NCBI GenBank assembly: GCA_007922305.1 | Contig: ML677328.1 | Coordinates: 8,542,620-8,606,619, forward strand | Length of the DNA: 64,000 bases | Source: Dermatemys mawii | Lineage: Eukaryota > Chordata > Testudines > Dermatemydidae | Direction of reading: 5' to 3' | Shown: piece by piece, positions 35,341-48,000 of the stretch | How positions within the stretch are numbered: position 1 is the stretch's first letter | Layout of the letters: each line of letters begins with the position of its first letter | The notes under the pieces: generated by a model | Databases searched by the model: none | The model's input: only the letters and a program-made list of their open reading frames with translations | What the model was told of the DNA's origin: nothing | Translations under genes and position numbers: made by a program

Positions 35341-36003
35341 CTGTGACAAAGCTCCAAGTTTGTACTTGTGGGTCCTGCGCTTCCTGGCAGATTGAGGGGC
35401 CTCAGAAAACTCATCTAGGCCCCAGAGTGCCCTCTCTTTCTCAGTATAATTGAGAAGAGTCACCACCTAGTGAGTTACCTTCATCACAGGCCAGTATGGA
35501 AGACGGAAAAGTGGGGGAGACTGGGCCTGCCCTCTACTCCGGACTCCAGCCCAGGGACCCTAATAGTATCAGCTAAGATGGCTGACCTTTTAGGCACAAA
35601 ACACAATACAATTCCCTGGGCTACTTCCCCATAGCAGTCCCTGCTTCTTCAAACCCCACTTCACCCTTACCTCAGGGCCTCCTTCCTTCAGTATGATATG
35701 TTGTCCAACACTCAGTCTCACCAACAGCACAACTTCCTCTCACAGCTCCTGACACCCACAGCCCACCTGACTAACTGGGAGGTTTTTATCTGGTTTCAGC
35801 CAGTCCCTGATTGGCTTCAGGTGTCCCAATTAGGCTAGCTGTTTCTACTCCTTTCTAGAAGGTTCTTAATTGGCCCCAGGTGTCTTGATTGGCCTGGAGT
35901 AGCCTTTGTTTGGCTATCCAGGGAACAGGGACCAGCACATCCTGAGACTAATATACCTGCCTTCCAGCACTCTCCTATATCCTTCTGGACTGACTCCGGC
36001 ACA
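35341..36003. mobile_element. LTR-like insertion nested in CR1
   Basis: The 663-bp segment begins ctgtgacaaagctccaag and ends ctgactccggcaca, with TG...CA inside both tips. The direct repeat atacata flanks it at 35,334-35,340 and 36,004-36,010. The sequence type ('tgtgacaaag...gggtcctgcgctt...cctgattgg...ggtgtc') is familiar from turtle genomes as a dispersed LTR-like repeat. A 7-bp duplication is long for an LTR, so the class is uncertain. Confidence 0.6.
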
Positions 36004-36010
36004 ATACATA

Positions 36011-36290
36011 AAAAGAAGGAGAGGCTTGGAAGCTCTTTGATATAAGTTATTATACAAGTGCAAAGCAGTACTATTATTAACAATGGCCAGAAATATTTAA
36101 GGGAGATAGGAGATAAAGCAGCTATGCGTTTACAATTGACTCCAATGGTTAAAAAATGGTACCAGAGTTTTAAATTACACTTTGAACACTGCAGTCTTGG
36201 GAACCCTAATTCCAAAAGACGGCATCACTTTGGAGAAAATCCAGAAAAGATTATTAAAAGATTTCAAGAGTACGTCAATATATAGGAGAA
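36011..36290 (+). mobile_element. CR1-like LINE (right part, 3' of the insertion)
   Basis: At 36,184 onward gaacactgcagtcttgggaa and then ggagaaaatccagaaaagat correspond to the CR1 3' region (a 'gtactgcagt...ggagaaaatccagagaag' type block). The orientation is the same as the left part, so 35,341-36,003 is a nested insertion. No CR1 tail is seen. Confidence 0.55.
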
Positions 36291-36458
36291 TGTAATAGAA
36301 TAAAAGGGAGGAACAAAACATTAGTCTGGAGGTCATGAGAAAAATCTTGATATAATGCTATTAGGTGATTTTTTATTTATTTTTATTTTATTTCTTTAAA
36401 ATCATAAAAAGTGCCCATCTCCTATGCTCTGGGTGCTAAACTATTGGTTAAGAAACCG

Positions 36459-36560
36459 ATTTTATAGGGACAGTCCTGATTTTTGGGTCTTCTTCTTATA
36501 TAAGCTCCTATTGCCCTCTACCCCGTCCCTATTTTTCATATTTGCTGTCTGGTCACCCTA
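36459..36560 (-). mobile_element. MITE copy 2, one end truncated
   Basis: This is the reverse-strand relative of the copies at 6,443 and 39,626. It reads gattttatagggacagtcct...tttgctgtctggtcaccctа-type on the plus strand and ends ggtcaccctat. The other terminus (about 15 bases before gattttat) is missing. Confidence 0.72.
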
Positions 36561-36651
36561 TAAGAAACAAAACACATTGATTACCAAAGCACTACGCAGG
36601 ATTATCTCACCCCAACCCTGAGAGGAGGAGGACTTCAGAGTGTGTCTGAAA

Positions 36652-36653
<2 letters not shown>

Positions 36654-36685
<32 letters not shown>
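36654..36685. repeat. T25-A7 homopolymer junction
   Basis: Twenty-five T residues are followed directly by seven A. It could be the tail of a minus-strand retroposed fragment. The adjoining sequence to 36,790 is not recognised. Confidence 0.9.
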
Positions 36686-36829
36686 CAGGCCCTACGTGTG
36701 TTGCTTTGGGTGGCGAGCACCCTTATTCTATAGGAAGGGGCTGTAGTTAAAAGAAACCTCTCAATTTTTGTCTCCCCAAGAGCACCTGCCATGGGTTTTA
36801 TTACAGGAGGGAGCACTATAACAAACCTA

Positions 36830-37045
36830 GATGACAAGAATAGTTCTGTGGTTAGGGCACTAGGACTTGGAAGACCTGGATTCAACTCCCTCGTTTGCTG
36901 CGGACTTTCTGTATTACTTTGGGCAAGACTCTCAGTCAGGCCCTCTGTGCCTCAATTCCCAATTTGTAAAATGACCTTTCCGACCTCCCACAGATGTTGT
37001 GACATTCAACACCTTTTCTCCAGGTGGAAGGGACTGTATTAGGAT
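36830..37045 (+). mobile_element. MIR-like tRNA SINE, nearly complete
   Basis: A box A-like gtggttagggcac occurs at about 36,849 and a box B-like ggattcaactccc at 36,878-36,890. Then follow tttgggcaagactctcagtc, cctctgtgcctcaattccca, atttgtaaaatgacc and cgacctcccacagatgttgt. This is the best-preserved SINE of its type in the window. Confidence 0.75.
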
Positions 37046-39625
37046 GGGAAAGATAGGCAGCGATACAGCCTTAAACCTCTATATCAGCAAGGGGCAATCG
37101 AGCCCATTGTTTCTGCATATTGGCAGTCTCTTGCAATTAAGCATGCTGTTTTGTACTATGTGTTACAGTTTTTAGCTTGAGTGAAGTGTGTTAGGAAAGG
37201 AATTCATTCTCAAGTCTTGATATTTCTCGAGTTATTACTTAAAATCAGACAGGAACACTAGTTAGCGTCTATGATATTTTATATAAATATGTTCAAATCT
37301 CTTACGGTTTAACTTCTATTTTATAAGACTTTACTGTCCTGTGCTTCAGGAATAGCATCCAACTTCTCCACAGCACCTCACATAAAGCTGCATATTTGAT
37401 CCTAATTTGCTTGCCATTCATATCCTCCCACAGGAGACATTATCCAGAACCAAAGATTTTAGCATGTCCAGATTTATTTCTCTGTTCAACATGAATGATT
37501 TGGTATAAATGTAGTATGCGCTCTTTAGACATACTAACTTGAAAACAACCATGAAACATGGTGATATTAGGCTATGTATGGTTAACAAATGTACTATTTT
37601 GTCTCATGTCTTCGCCAAGTAAGCAGCCGTATGCAGTATTTTCATATGTAGGTTTTCACCTATCATATTTTATACCTGTGCCAGGCTATCGAAAGGCACA
37701 ACGTGCTGTGTACAGTTCTGTAGATAGCTTTTCCACTTGGTTTAAAGTATCATACACAAAATAATTAGGGAAAAATAAACTTTCTGTCTTCCTTCGATAT
37801 GGAAAAGGGCTGTATGTAGATATTGTTGAAACTCACGTACATTACGCATGCACACATATTATTCTGTACTTTGTTTTTAAATATCATAATTTGACTTTAA
37901 ATGGGAACTAACATAATATGGTAATGTTTGTTCCCAAAGTCCTACTTTTTGTATAAAGAACAGATAATTTTAGCAATTAAAGTGAAATTCGAGCCTTGAT
38001 CAAATATCTGCAGCACTAATTAGTAAATTATTTCTCATCAGACCTTTGGTATTGAGCTCAGCAAGACACATGCAGGATGTGTAAAACAAGCCCAAGGCGT
38101 TTTTCAGACATTGCCATTTTGAATATGTCAATAGGAGACACTTAGTAAGATAATTCCTGCTATCGATCATTCAGCGTATCTCTTGAAATTCAGCAATCTG
38201 CTGGCTCAGCACTGTGGTGGTATACAGTTCCCACTTCTACAACAGAGCAAATGTTCTCGGATCTCAATCACTTTGATAAAGGAGAAATCATTGCAAGAAA
38301 AGTGGTAAATGTGCACAGGAGAGAAATCAAACAAGGAGGACTTTGTCTTCACTATTTACCTTCATGCTGTGCATGGCATGGTCTCAAAAACATCTTACCA
38401 TGAATTATCCCTGATCAATCAATGTGTTTCCTAACAAATCAAGAAAACACACATACACACAATGTTTAGCTCCACCTTGGTTGTATTAGTACTGACTGCA
38501 CAGGACTGATTTTCAATGATATTTGTACAACTCTGCAGCACAGTAGCCAGTAACATTATTAGTAACTGGCTTTAAAATATTCCCAAGTAAAGCTATGCCT
38601 TTTGATTATACATCCTATTTCACATGGCCAGTTTTTGATGCCCTTAATCCCCTTAAATAGCATTCCTTACATCTTTTGACATCAGCATGGCAAATCAAGA
38701 AGTAAGGTAGTACTTAAGGTGTATGAGAGCAGTAGAATCTAGCCCTGGGCATTTAAAGTATTCAAATTTGGTTCCTTTCATAAATGAGTTCTAATTCTGC
38801 TCGTAGTGCTTGGTAGCCAGTGTGATTGATTTGAAATGTACCCACAACATACAGGGTACATAGTAAGATGCTGTGAGCAGAGATGAGCATGGCTGGAAAT
38901 AATCATCTCCTACATGCTATCACCAGAAAATGTCTGAATGGCTACCTCAACTCATCCAACACCAGGAAAGTTCAAAGATGGTATCCTTGAAGCCTGATGA
39001 AATCACCAAAACATACTTGCCTAGGGCTGGGACAGGTACTTCATTGGCATTCATCACTGTTGCCTTGACATACAGTAGCAAGAAAATCCTATCCCTCAGC
39101 CCAGAAGCACAGGCAATAAAAGAGCAATAACAATGTAATCTAAGATGAGCCAATCATCCAGAAAAGATTGAGTGTGGGACCAAGTAGCTGACAAACTCTT
39201 TTGTTATTTTCCCTTTTTCATTACGTCTGACATTTCAGAGGCTGTAGTTGGTTACAAAATAGTAGCTTATGGCAGCTGGCTAGGAAAATGATTGTACAAA
39301 GATACATACTACTCTCAGAACAATGTGTGAAAACTTTAATGAGAAGGCTCATGAGATAGTTTGTTGTCAAGACAGAATGCTGATTGTATTTTCAGATGCA
39401 TTAACCAAGATAATAGCTTGCGATGCAGTAAAAGGTAATCCAAGCACAACATGCCAAGGCAAAACAAGCAGCATTAGGGTTCTATCCTAGGCTAGCATTA
39501 GCCTTTTGCACATCAGCAGAGGGACAAAGGCAGAAAACACAACTCACTTACACTGTAAGTTTCCCTCCATATAAACATGTGTTGCTTAGATATGGTAAAG
39601 TAGTGACATAGAACTTGTGCAGAAT
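37046..39625. other. No gene recognised
   Basis: Unique AT-rich sequence. Short frames on opposite strands at 38,930-39,153 overlap and have no domain. Confidence 0.6.
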
Positions 39626-39749
39626 TAGGCTGACCAGACAGCAAATGTGAAAAATCGGGATGGGGGATAGAGGGTAATAGGAGCCTACATAAGACAAAGA
39701 CCCCAAAATTGGGACTGTCCCTATAAAATCAGGACATCTGGTCACCCTA
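39626..39749 (+). mobile_element. MITE copy 3
   Basis: A full-length 124-bp copy with the ends taggctgaccagacagc and catctggtcacccta, closest in sequence to the reverse copy at 36.5 kb. The interior is agggtaataggagcctacat and gggactgtccctataaaatc. Confidence 0.75.
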
Positions 39750-40425
39750 CGCAAAATGAAGGATGCCTCTCATACTGAAGACTAGCTGTTAATTGCATTA
39801 CATAGACACATTGGAAGTTTCTTCAGAAAGCTTGCTTACATAGGGGGAAACCATTTGATAAACTGCTACAAAGTCATGACAAGCAATCTTACTCTGAACT
39901 GCTGAGCAAGCTTGTCTCATGCTGCTTGGTTCTTAGCTACTCTAGGAGTCAATGACTGTTTTTACATCTTCCATGGATGACAGAACTTACACATAGTCTC
40001 AACAAGTTAGCAGCATTTCTTTCAATAATGACTTTCCAGCTTTTCATAGCTAATACTCAATCAGTTTTCTCCCACACTATTAGAATACTCCAGGGATAAT
40101 TGAAAAGAATACAAAACCTGCAGAATATCAAAAAAAAGCACTTCACTTTAACCATCCTTCACAGTCTCCTACCTGTAGAGTGGAAAGAGTTATCCATCCT
40201 GATATTTCAATACATGGACTGTTAAAACAATTGTCCCTTTCTGAATATGATTTCAGGGGCAGGTTGTGACCTGTTCAGATAGGTCTTTACATAGATATAT
40301 GCATATTAATTAATATGCATAACTAGGCTTGGAAGGGTTATATCTTTAATTGGTAAACGTTGATAAACATCAATTTCACCATACACACAAACCAACAAAA
40401 AAAATATTTCACCATACATATAAAA

Positions 40426-40837
40426 CAGGGGTGGCCAGCCTGAGCCTGAGAAGGGCCCAGAATTTACCAGTGTACATTACCAAAGAGCCACAGTAATATG
40501 TCAGCAGCCCCACATCAGATCCCAGCACCTCCCACTCCAGGAAGCCCCCATGGATGCCTTCCCCTCCTTCCCTGCACCTCCCGATCAGCTGTTTTGTGGC
40601 ATGCAGGAAGCTCACGAGAAGGGGGGGAAGAGGACCGAGGGCATGGAGGCTCAGGGGAGAGGGCGGCAGGGGGGCAGGGACTGTGGCAGAACCAGGGGTT
40701 GAGCAGTGAGCACCCTCAGCACATTGGAAAGTTAGCACCTGTAGCTCCAATCCCGGAGTTGGTGCCTATACAAGGAGGCGGATATTAACTTCTGAAGAGC
40801 AACATGTGGCTCCGAAGCCACAGGTTGGCCACCTCTG
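40426..40837. mobile_element. Non-autonomous hAT-like element
   Basis: It starts caggggtggccagcctgagc and ends ggttggccacctctg, inverted repeats of about 12 bp with mismatches. Before the right end is gagcaacatgtggctccg, which pairs loosely with agggcc...aaagagccac near the left end. Flanks ataaaac and ataaaaac suggest an eroded 8-bp duplication. The interior is GC-rich, with no transposase frame. Confidence 0.62.
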
Positions 40838-41252
40838 ATAAAAACAATGAAAAAATATTTCCATCAATAATCATTCAAAAATATAGATTGGCAAAGTAAG
40901 AGAAACGCTGCTGGAGATCTTATTGAAATTTGATTTAAAGCTATTTATTGTGTGTATTTTGACATATTATTTTAACAATTTGTGTTTTAACAGTTATAAA
41001 ACTAACTTTTTTAATCTTCACATGTACTGTAATTACCATCGGACACTTCCCCATTGTCTGACCCTGCAATAATTTCATACAACTATGAAACTTTAGATAG
41101 ATTAAAAACAGAAAAATAAATACGTTAAAATTATTTTAAAAAAATCAAATTCCAATCAAATTCCACCAAGCCTATGAATAACATACCACTTTTTTTTGCC
41201 ACTGTATTTTTTTTCCTTCCTTCAACCTGAATATGAACTATTGCCATCTATT

Positions 41253-41279
41253 ATCAGCAATGTCACACACATTGCTGAT
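41253..41279. repeat. 11-bp perfect inverted repeat (hairpin)
   Basis: atcagcaatgt and acattgctgat flank a 5-base loop cacac. No mobile element is recognised around it. Confidence 0.7.
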
Positions 41280-41704
41280 GTCACAAGTGTAGCCAAATCC
41301 TTAACATTAATACATACAAATGAATGTTTCTTGGGTTAATTCTGGTGCTACATAGAACTAAAACCTATGGTAATTAAACTACATCTATGTATATCAGCTG
41401 AGAAGCAATCCCTATGACTTTTGAAGCTAATATGGATCAATTTAAGATTATATCATAGATATCAACACATTGACAATTTGGTATATAATGCTTACTGCAT
41501 TCCAAATAACTTTTTAAAAAATAGCTTTTTTTTAAAAAAAAATGTTAACCTTGAAGCTCTCTCATTCATTAGATATGTTGTACACGTTTTAAAAATAATG
41601 CAGTTGATTGTTGCACATATTTCTATGAAAACCCAACCAGCCAGTTTCCTAGTAATAAATTATAATGATACTTAGCAAAATAATTTGGATAAAGATATTT
41701 CCCT

Positions 41705-41852
41705 ATTCTGCAGATGGAGAAATGGAGGCATAGAGAGGGTAAGTGATCTTGCCTTGGTCATACAGCAAATCAGTGGCAGTATCAGGAACAGAATGTTGAT
41801 CTCCTGAATTTGAGACCAGAGCTCTAACCACTAGACCAATGCTGCCTCCAAG
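41705..41852 (-). mobile_element. MIR-like tRNA SINE
   Basis: The plus strand shows ctgcagatggagaaatggag, gcatagagagggtaagtgat and cttgccttggtcatacagca, then gagctctaaccactagacca, the reverse complement of the tRNA head gtctagtggttagagc. Order and orientation are complete. Confidence 0.75.
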
Positions 41853-41859
41853 GGACAAG

Positions 41860-43428
41860 GAGCTGAAAATCCGCAATATAAGAAAAGTCCAAAAGAACCC
41901 TGACATGATGTCATAGCTGTGTACACAAGGCAAACTGCCACTGACACAGAATCTTTGAAAACAGCAGCATTTGAATATCACCAGCATATTGTGCCCTTTA
42001 GCAATTTATCCTTATTAATATGTACAACTACTTAGTTGTGTATTTTTCCAAAAAGCTATTAATTTATGTAAGTAATAAGCTTGTGTAGATTGTAAAAGGC
42101 GTTTTGTATACACAGCTCATTGGGAACAGCACATTCATCAGGCATGGCATCTTTTCTATTTGTATATGCTAATATACACTTGTGTGCCATACTGAGACAA
42201 AAGGTATCCTCTTGAATAAGAACTCAACTTCAATTGCAATCCCCCTCATGAAGATTTTTTTCCCCTCTGATCATTTATCTTCTTCATTTATGTTTTCCTA
42301 AAATAAGTGCTGTTGTGCATACCATTCTTTCCAGCTGGTGCCTTATGAGTGATTTTAATCACCAGACTCCACATATCAAGGACTTTAATGTTTGCATTTC
42401 TTGAAAGGAAACATTATGCCATTACCCTCTATGATAGCTGTACGTAATTGAAGGGCAAATTCAAAAGTCTTCATAGTTTAGGATTTAGCAGCAGTAAATT
42501 GGGACACAGTGATTTACTTGTGGGCTGTCAGGAAGTCATAGTGATTGCCATACACTATGCTCCCTGGGCTACCATGGTCAATGAGGATTATCATAGAGTT
42601 GTCTCAGAAGGGCCATGTAACATGCCTCTTCTGAGCAAGTTCCATGGCATGATTATTTATCAGCATGGATTACTCAGCAGACAGAGGTCCACAATGGAAC
42701 CAGGTAGAGGTCTGAGGGTAGAATTCAGAGAGAAGCAGGTTATCTAATTGTACAGACTTAAACATTTCCTAAATAGTAAATCGTGCAAGGCTTATTTTAC
42801 ACAACCAAATGAACAAGCAAGTAGTATCAGCACATCTGGCTCTGATGAGGCAGATAATTCCAGCTTTGAAGGTTCTTCTGAGCATTAGGAGATTAATATT
42901 GACTAAAATAAACTCATGCATGTCTGTGGCAGTTGACAGCACAAACATGTTTCTCCTCAGAATCAGACAAGCATAAGGACTATGGTAATGGGGAGGGTAG
43001 ATGCATGGCATTTGTGAAAGGGATGTGAATTTGACCGAAAGAGAAATTTCCCATGTAATTCAAAGAAAGCCTGGAAAGAGAGAGAAGGCATGTGACAGAA
43101 GCCTTGTAGTTCTTTCCCTAGAAAACAAATATAACATTTTACTGTGGAACACAAGTATTCTTATACTGAAAATCCTCCTAGTTAGATCTGGTGCCTTTAG
43201 CCCTATCCTAATAGTCTATTGTCCATCCAGTTTCCTGGGAGGAAAATGACATTTCAGGATGCCGTGCTAGACTCCCAAGAAACATCAGGAGATATATCTG
43301 TGTATCATGTAGAACCTATCAGTGAAGATAGAAAATCATATGCTGCAGACCTTTTCATAGGTATTGGAACTGGGTTGAAGTGGTTTCCATTATATACAAG
43401 GTTTATAGTTTGATTCAAAAGCTCTTAG
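41860..43428. other. No gene recognised
   Basis: Unique sequence up to the solo LTR. The 99-codon frame at 42,448-42,747 has no family resemblance that I know. Confidence 0.55.
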
Positions 43429-43433
43429 CACCC

Positions 43434-43907
43434 TGTGGCAGAGCAGGGGTAAAAACTCCTAGAGTGCCCTGCCTCTGTACAGTAAACCCTGCTTGCAGGC
43501 AGGAGGCTCCAGGGCAGGGGTTGGCCCCAGCCATGAGAATGCAGAGCTAAAAGCCCTAGCAGAGGGTTACTGCAGGGAGCTCAGCTGGGTTAAAGGGCCA
43601 CAGCTGTAGCTGGGATGAGGAGGCAGGATAAAAACCGCTGACTCATGGTCAGCAAGCGGGGAGAAGAAGGGCCTAGGCAAGGAGAGGAAGGCTGAGTTGC
43701 TGTCTCCAGGCTGTGAGATAGGCACCTTAGGGGGCTGAGGGGCCAACAGCCCAGAACTGTGGGGTCACTGTTGTGGGGGTTTGTGGGGTGCACAGCTGGT
43801 TTCACAAGTACACTGTTGTAAATAAAGGATACGTGGGGCAGCACCAAGACTATGTGGAGGCCTTTGTTGAGCCCAGAAAGACCACAAGGGGCACAGACCC
43901 TGTGACA
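43434..43907 (+). mobile_element. Solo LTR with 5-bp target duplication
   Basis: It is 474 bp, starts tgtggcagagcaggggt and ends accctgtgaca, and is flanked by caccc at 43,429-43,433 and 43,908-43,912. A TATA-like ataaaaa lies at 43,628 and AATAAA at 43,821-43,826, in the order U3-TATA-R-polyA expected of a plus-strand LTR. No internal retroviral or Gypsy sequence is adjacent, so it is a recombination-derived solo LTR. Confidence 0.78.
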
Positions 43908-44724
43908 CACCCCCACTATAAAAATTGTCCCAGCACCCTGGGACCTTTTTCCTAGGAGGTTGACCTTTGAGGCCCTGCTAACAAATATCCAACTTTACTC
44001 TCTTCCGGCTAGCACATGTGAAGCTTATTTGCCAGTGCTCAGTGTCCAATTCAGCTCCTACCTACCCTCCACCCCCTGACTTCTTTTGTTTTTCCTTCTC
44101 CCTTCTTTTACTTGCATCCACTTTTTTACTGTGTCCTTTCCTTCTGCTTGGCGGCCTCAATATCTTTCAATCCATTGCAGCTTCTACCATCCTCCTTTTC
44201 TAACAAATAAAAGTAGGATTTTTTAAAAAATAATATTGGGTGACCCAGGTAAGAATTAATGATGGTAAAACTTAGAAGAGCCACAGCTTTTTTCTCTTTA
44301 TTACCTTGGATGCTATCTCATTCCGGTAGCTTGCTGCATTTACGGTATAGTCAGGGAGCCTGCTATTAACCTCTGGTGCAAGTTCCTCCAAGACAGTCGG
44401 CAGACTTAACAGAATATGAGTGATGCCTATTCTTTTATTGTCTCATGGTTGTATATGGGAATATTGCCTAGTAAATCTTTCCACTGAAACTTGCAGTATG
44501 TGTCTTCCAATTTACAAAGATTCTAGTATTCTCTGGATTCAAGATAGTACATCATTCTGAATCACCTGATCACATGTTGTCACTATTTGAAGTCCCAGGA
44601 TGTGGGCGGGTGCAAGCCTGACCACTTCTAAAGCCCCTCTCCCAGCCAAGCAGGAAGGACGCTGGACCTGGGTTCAACTAAGTGCGGGGGACAACTAATG
44701 AAAAAACAGGGGCGGGAGTGGGGG

Positions 44725-45024
44725 TCAAAGGTACAAAAGGAGGGTACTGGACGGGGACACCAAGCAGAGAACCCCGCACAGCGCCCACTGCTCCTCAAAG
44801 CTGTCGAGGGAGTCAGTGGACGTTGCCCAGTGGAACTCTGCCCAGATGCGTGAGATCAGGGATGACCGGAAATAGGCCCCACAGTCGCAGAACTCCCCCT
44901 TGTCTTGCATCCTCCTCCTGGTGGTGTAGATGGTGACTTTAGCCAGGGCCAGGAGGAGGTTGACAAGGAGGTCTCGTGACTTCATGGGGCCATGGATGGG
45001 GTGTGTGAAGATGAAGAGGTGTCT
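44725..45024 (-). pseudogene. C-terminus of a Tx1-like LINE protein (fragment)
   Basis: The minus strand reads RHLFIFTHPIHGPMKSRDLL, then VNLLLALAKVTIYTTRRR, CDCGAYFRSSLISRIWAEF, DSLDSFEEQWALCGVLCLVS and a stop at 44,725. From memory this resembles the C-terminal extension after the reverse transcriptase in Tx1/L1-like LINEs, where a conserved 'DLLVNLLL...K..IY.TR....RS....R...EF....D.FE..W...G.LCSV' pattern recurs. There are no RT motifs, so only the tail was inserted. The frame is open throughout, which suggests a fairly recent copy. Confidence 0.55.
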
Positions 45025-48000
45025 AGAGAGAAAGCAAACTTCATTTTTCTGCTTCTGGTTTACAAAAAGTTGAAACTGTAGCGGGTGTTTACTTAATTGC
45101 AGTCCCTACACTAAGCCCTGAATCTACTACCGATGAAAATCCTTCAAGTCTTAACAGACGCTGTGTTGTTTCCTTGAAGAGATCCCAGGCCATCTTCACA
45201 AACATCAGTCAGTGGAAATTATTCTATAGGAGCCAAAGAGAAACTTAAAAGCTTGAATGGCATCTTTAACACTGTAATGTAAACTTTATACTGAGATAGT
45301 GTAACCACCACAAATTTAAAACCAATCAACCTTGCACTTTTTAACTCTCCTTCTGTATCTTGATGACTCAGTCTACTATATCTTATACACAGAGACACCA
45401 CAGCAATCCCCAAAGCAGTGTGTTCTGACAATAGTCATCCTTGAAAGAATATTTCAGTTGCACTTAAGGAAACAATTTAAATTGCTAGGTTCCTTTTCTT
45501 GCATTCGCACTAACATTAATATACAATGCAATCTAACTAACCAATACAGAAGCCTAACAAAACTAAAATTATTGTAATATTATAGCTACCAAAAGACATG
45601 TACAAATTGTGACGACCATTTCCAAAACCCACACGCACCTATGAAACGGTCAGCTCATAAACAGACCCAAGAAAGGTCTACTGAATTGTTGCTAAGCAAA
45701 GAAAAACTGAAATTTGCTGCTAACGGATTATATAAGCATCCTCTTGCCCTCAAACCCAAGAGTTTACAAGATAGTAGATTAAGGAAGGAATTGAAAGACA
45801 ATTGATCAGAGTGTGTGGAATACATATAATGATTGGTACTTTTAGAGAAATTAAGATAAACTTGTCTAAATGAAACACTGATTAACAGAGGTACATCTGT
45901 ATAAATCCCTCCCTCTCCAGCCTTACAGCAGCACTGAGTTTTCCTAGCAAACATTAAACTACATTTTTAAGATTTTCATTTCAATAGCTCCAGGGTTTCT
46001 ACACTGTACTACACTATAAGGTAACTGAACCACTTCTAATGACCCAAATGAGAATAAACACAGTTAGCTGAATTAGTATTTTCCCATTTATTTAAAAGCA
46101 AGTCTACTTTCTAACTGTGCCTTGTGGAACCTTAACACAAACTGTACATTTCAGGCCCTACAGAAAATTACAAAAAAATAATTTAGATCAGCAAGATTTG
46201 ATTAAAAAAACTGAAAAAAGCCTACTTATTTTATTTTGTCATAAACTTGGTTCTTCTAGTTATTGTAATCATTTCTAATTTGGTTTCCTACAATGGGCTT
46301 CTGTTGTCACTGCACTGATAAAGTTCAGGTTATTTCTCCATTTTAAAACTCATTTTACTCAGGTTTAAAATGTTAGCTAAACGCACCCACCCTCCCCAAA
46401 ACTTGGTATGCAATTCTTAAAGAGGAAACATGCAGCGTTTGGCCTCTGCTTCATTCTTCCTTTCTAGCTAGCTCCAAAGCAGAGAGGGAAGAAGCAAGAA
46501 AAAAGAAAGTGGCAGATGAAAGAAGAAAAGATTAAAACATCCCAGGAACTAAGTGGCAAATCTCAGGCACTTAGCTTCAGTTCTGAGATCCAAGCCAATT
46601 TCTCGAGGGAAGAATACGCACCCAGCCCTTTTCTCCAATAAGCTTCTGATTGAACATGGGGATTCTTGAACTGTCCACTGAAGTCTCAACTAGGTCCCTC
46701 CTTGGAGACAGTTCCTTGTACTAACAACGGACATGTGAAAAAGTCTCATCACTTTTTTCCTCTTTACAATCTGGGAAAGAGAAAGCTATAGCTAAAAGCT
46801 TCACAACCTGCAGTGTTCTCCTAGGATGGGTTTTCTAGTTCACTCCTTCCCTAAATCATGTCAAAGCTGCCTGGGAAAAATGTTCTACCAGATCTTCACT
46901 TCCAGTGTTGCCCCCAGTCCTGCGCTTCAGATCTTGGTTGTCAGTGGACCTTCAGTCAGGTTGCCAGATAATACAGGAAGCAGATACTGGAACTGAGAAA
47001 AAAATACCTTCTCTATCACAAACTGTTTATTTGACTCATTTCATGGCAGGGAGGGCAAATTACAACCTTTCCTGACAGAAATCTCTCTCTCAATTAGCAG
47101 ATGGTTCAAAAGTAAAAAACACTACACACTGAGGTTCTTCAGTAGAATATGGAATGTGTTGGAAAACCTGGTCTTCCATTAAGGGGAGGGAATGAATTGG
47201 GGGGAGGAGGTCAAATCCTCAAATTATGTTCACAAACCAAGCTCCATTTGGAACACCACTCACAGCAGACTGTTCAAATCTACATACTCTGCCACTCTTC
47301 TTGGCTGTACTTTGATCACCACTGAAATAGTTAATGTTGTTGACCTTCAGATAATTATTGTTAGAATTCAAAAGTTGATGCATCACTAAGGCGAACAGAG
47401 AGTGTTCACACCTCTGGCAGAGCTTCAGAATTTCAGGCTGTCTAAAGAACTATATAGATTATACTAGATTCACATTTTGAAGGTAATCTTCATCACTGTA
47501 AGGGCTAGACATTCTGTAGATGAAAGCTTAGATTCTGGAACACAAGAGGGAAGCCTTTAAAAGATTAGTGGCTTGCTGAGGAGCTGCAGGATGGCTTAAC
47601 TTCAGCCACTCAAGATGGATTTCTGTGTTTAGGACTGTTCCATCTACCATGCTCTGCAGTTTAATTTGGAGGATTTGAAAAAGAAATTGAAAAGAAATAC
47701 ATCTCCTTTGCACATCTAGAAATATTATTTAACAAATCTGTAATTCACACCTCACGCCATTTGTTCAATGTCATCACCCTTCCTTCACCCTTTCCCAGTG
47801 TCTCTGATGGGCACACTTCCCCTGCTACCACTTCTAATCCCAGTATGTAAACTAGAAACCAGCAGACATGAGATAGGGTGCATTAAGGATGGAATGCTGC
47901 AGAGGGAACTGCTGTGGACCTATGAGGGGGTCTCAGTAGTACAGAAAGCCAGCAGCAGCGAACTGAAAAATGTAATCACATGGGGTTGGATTGTAATGTT

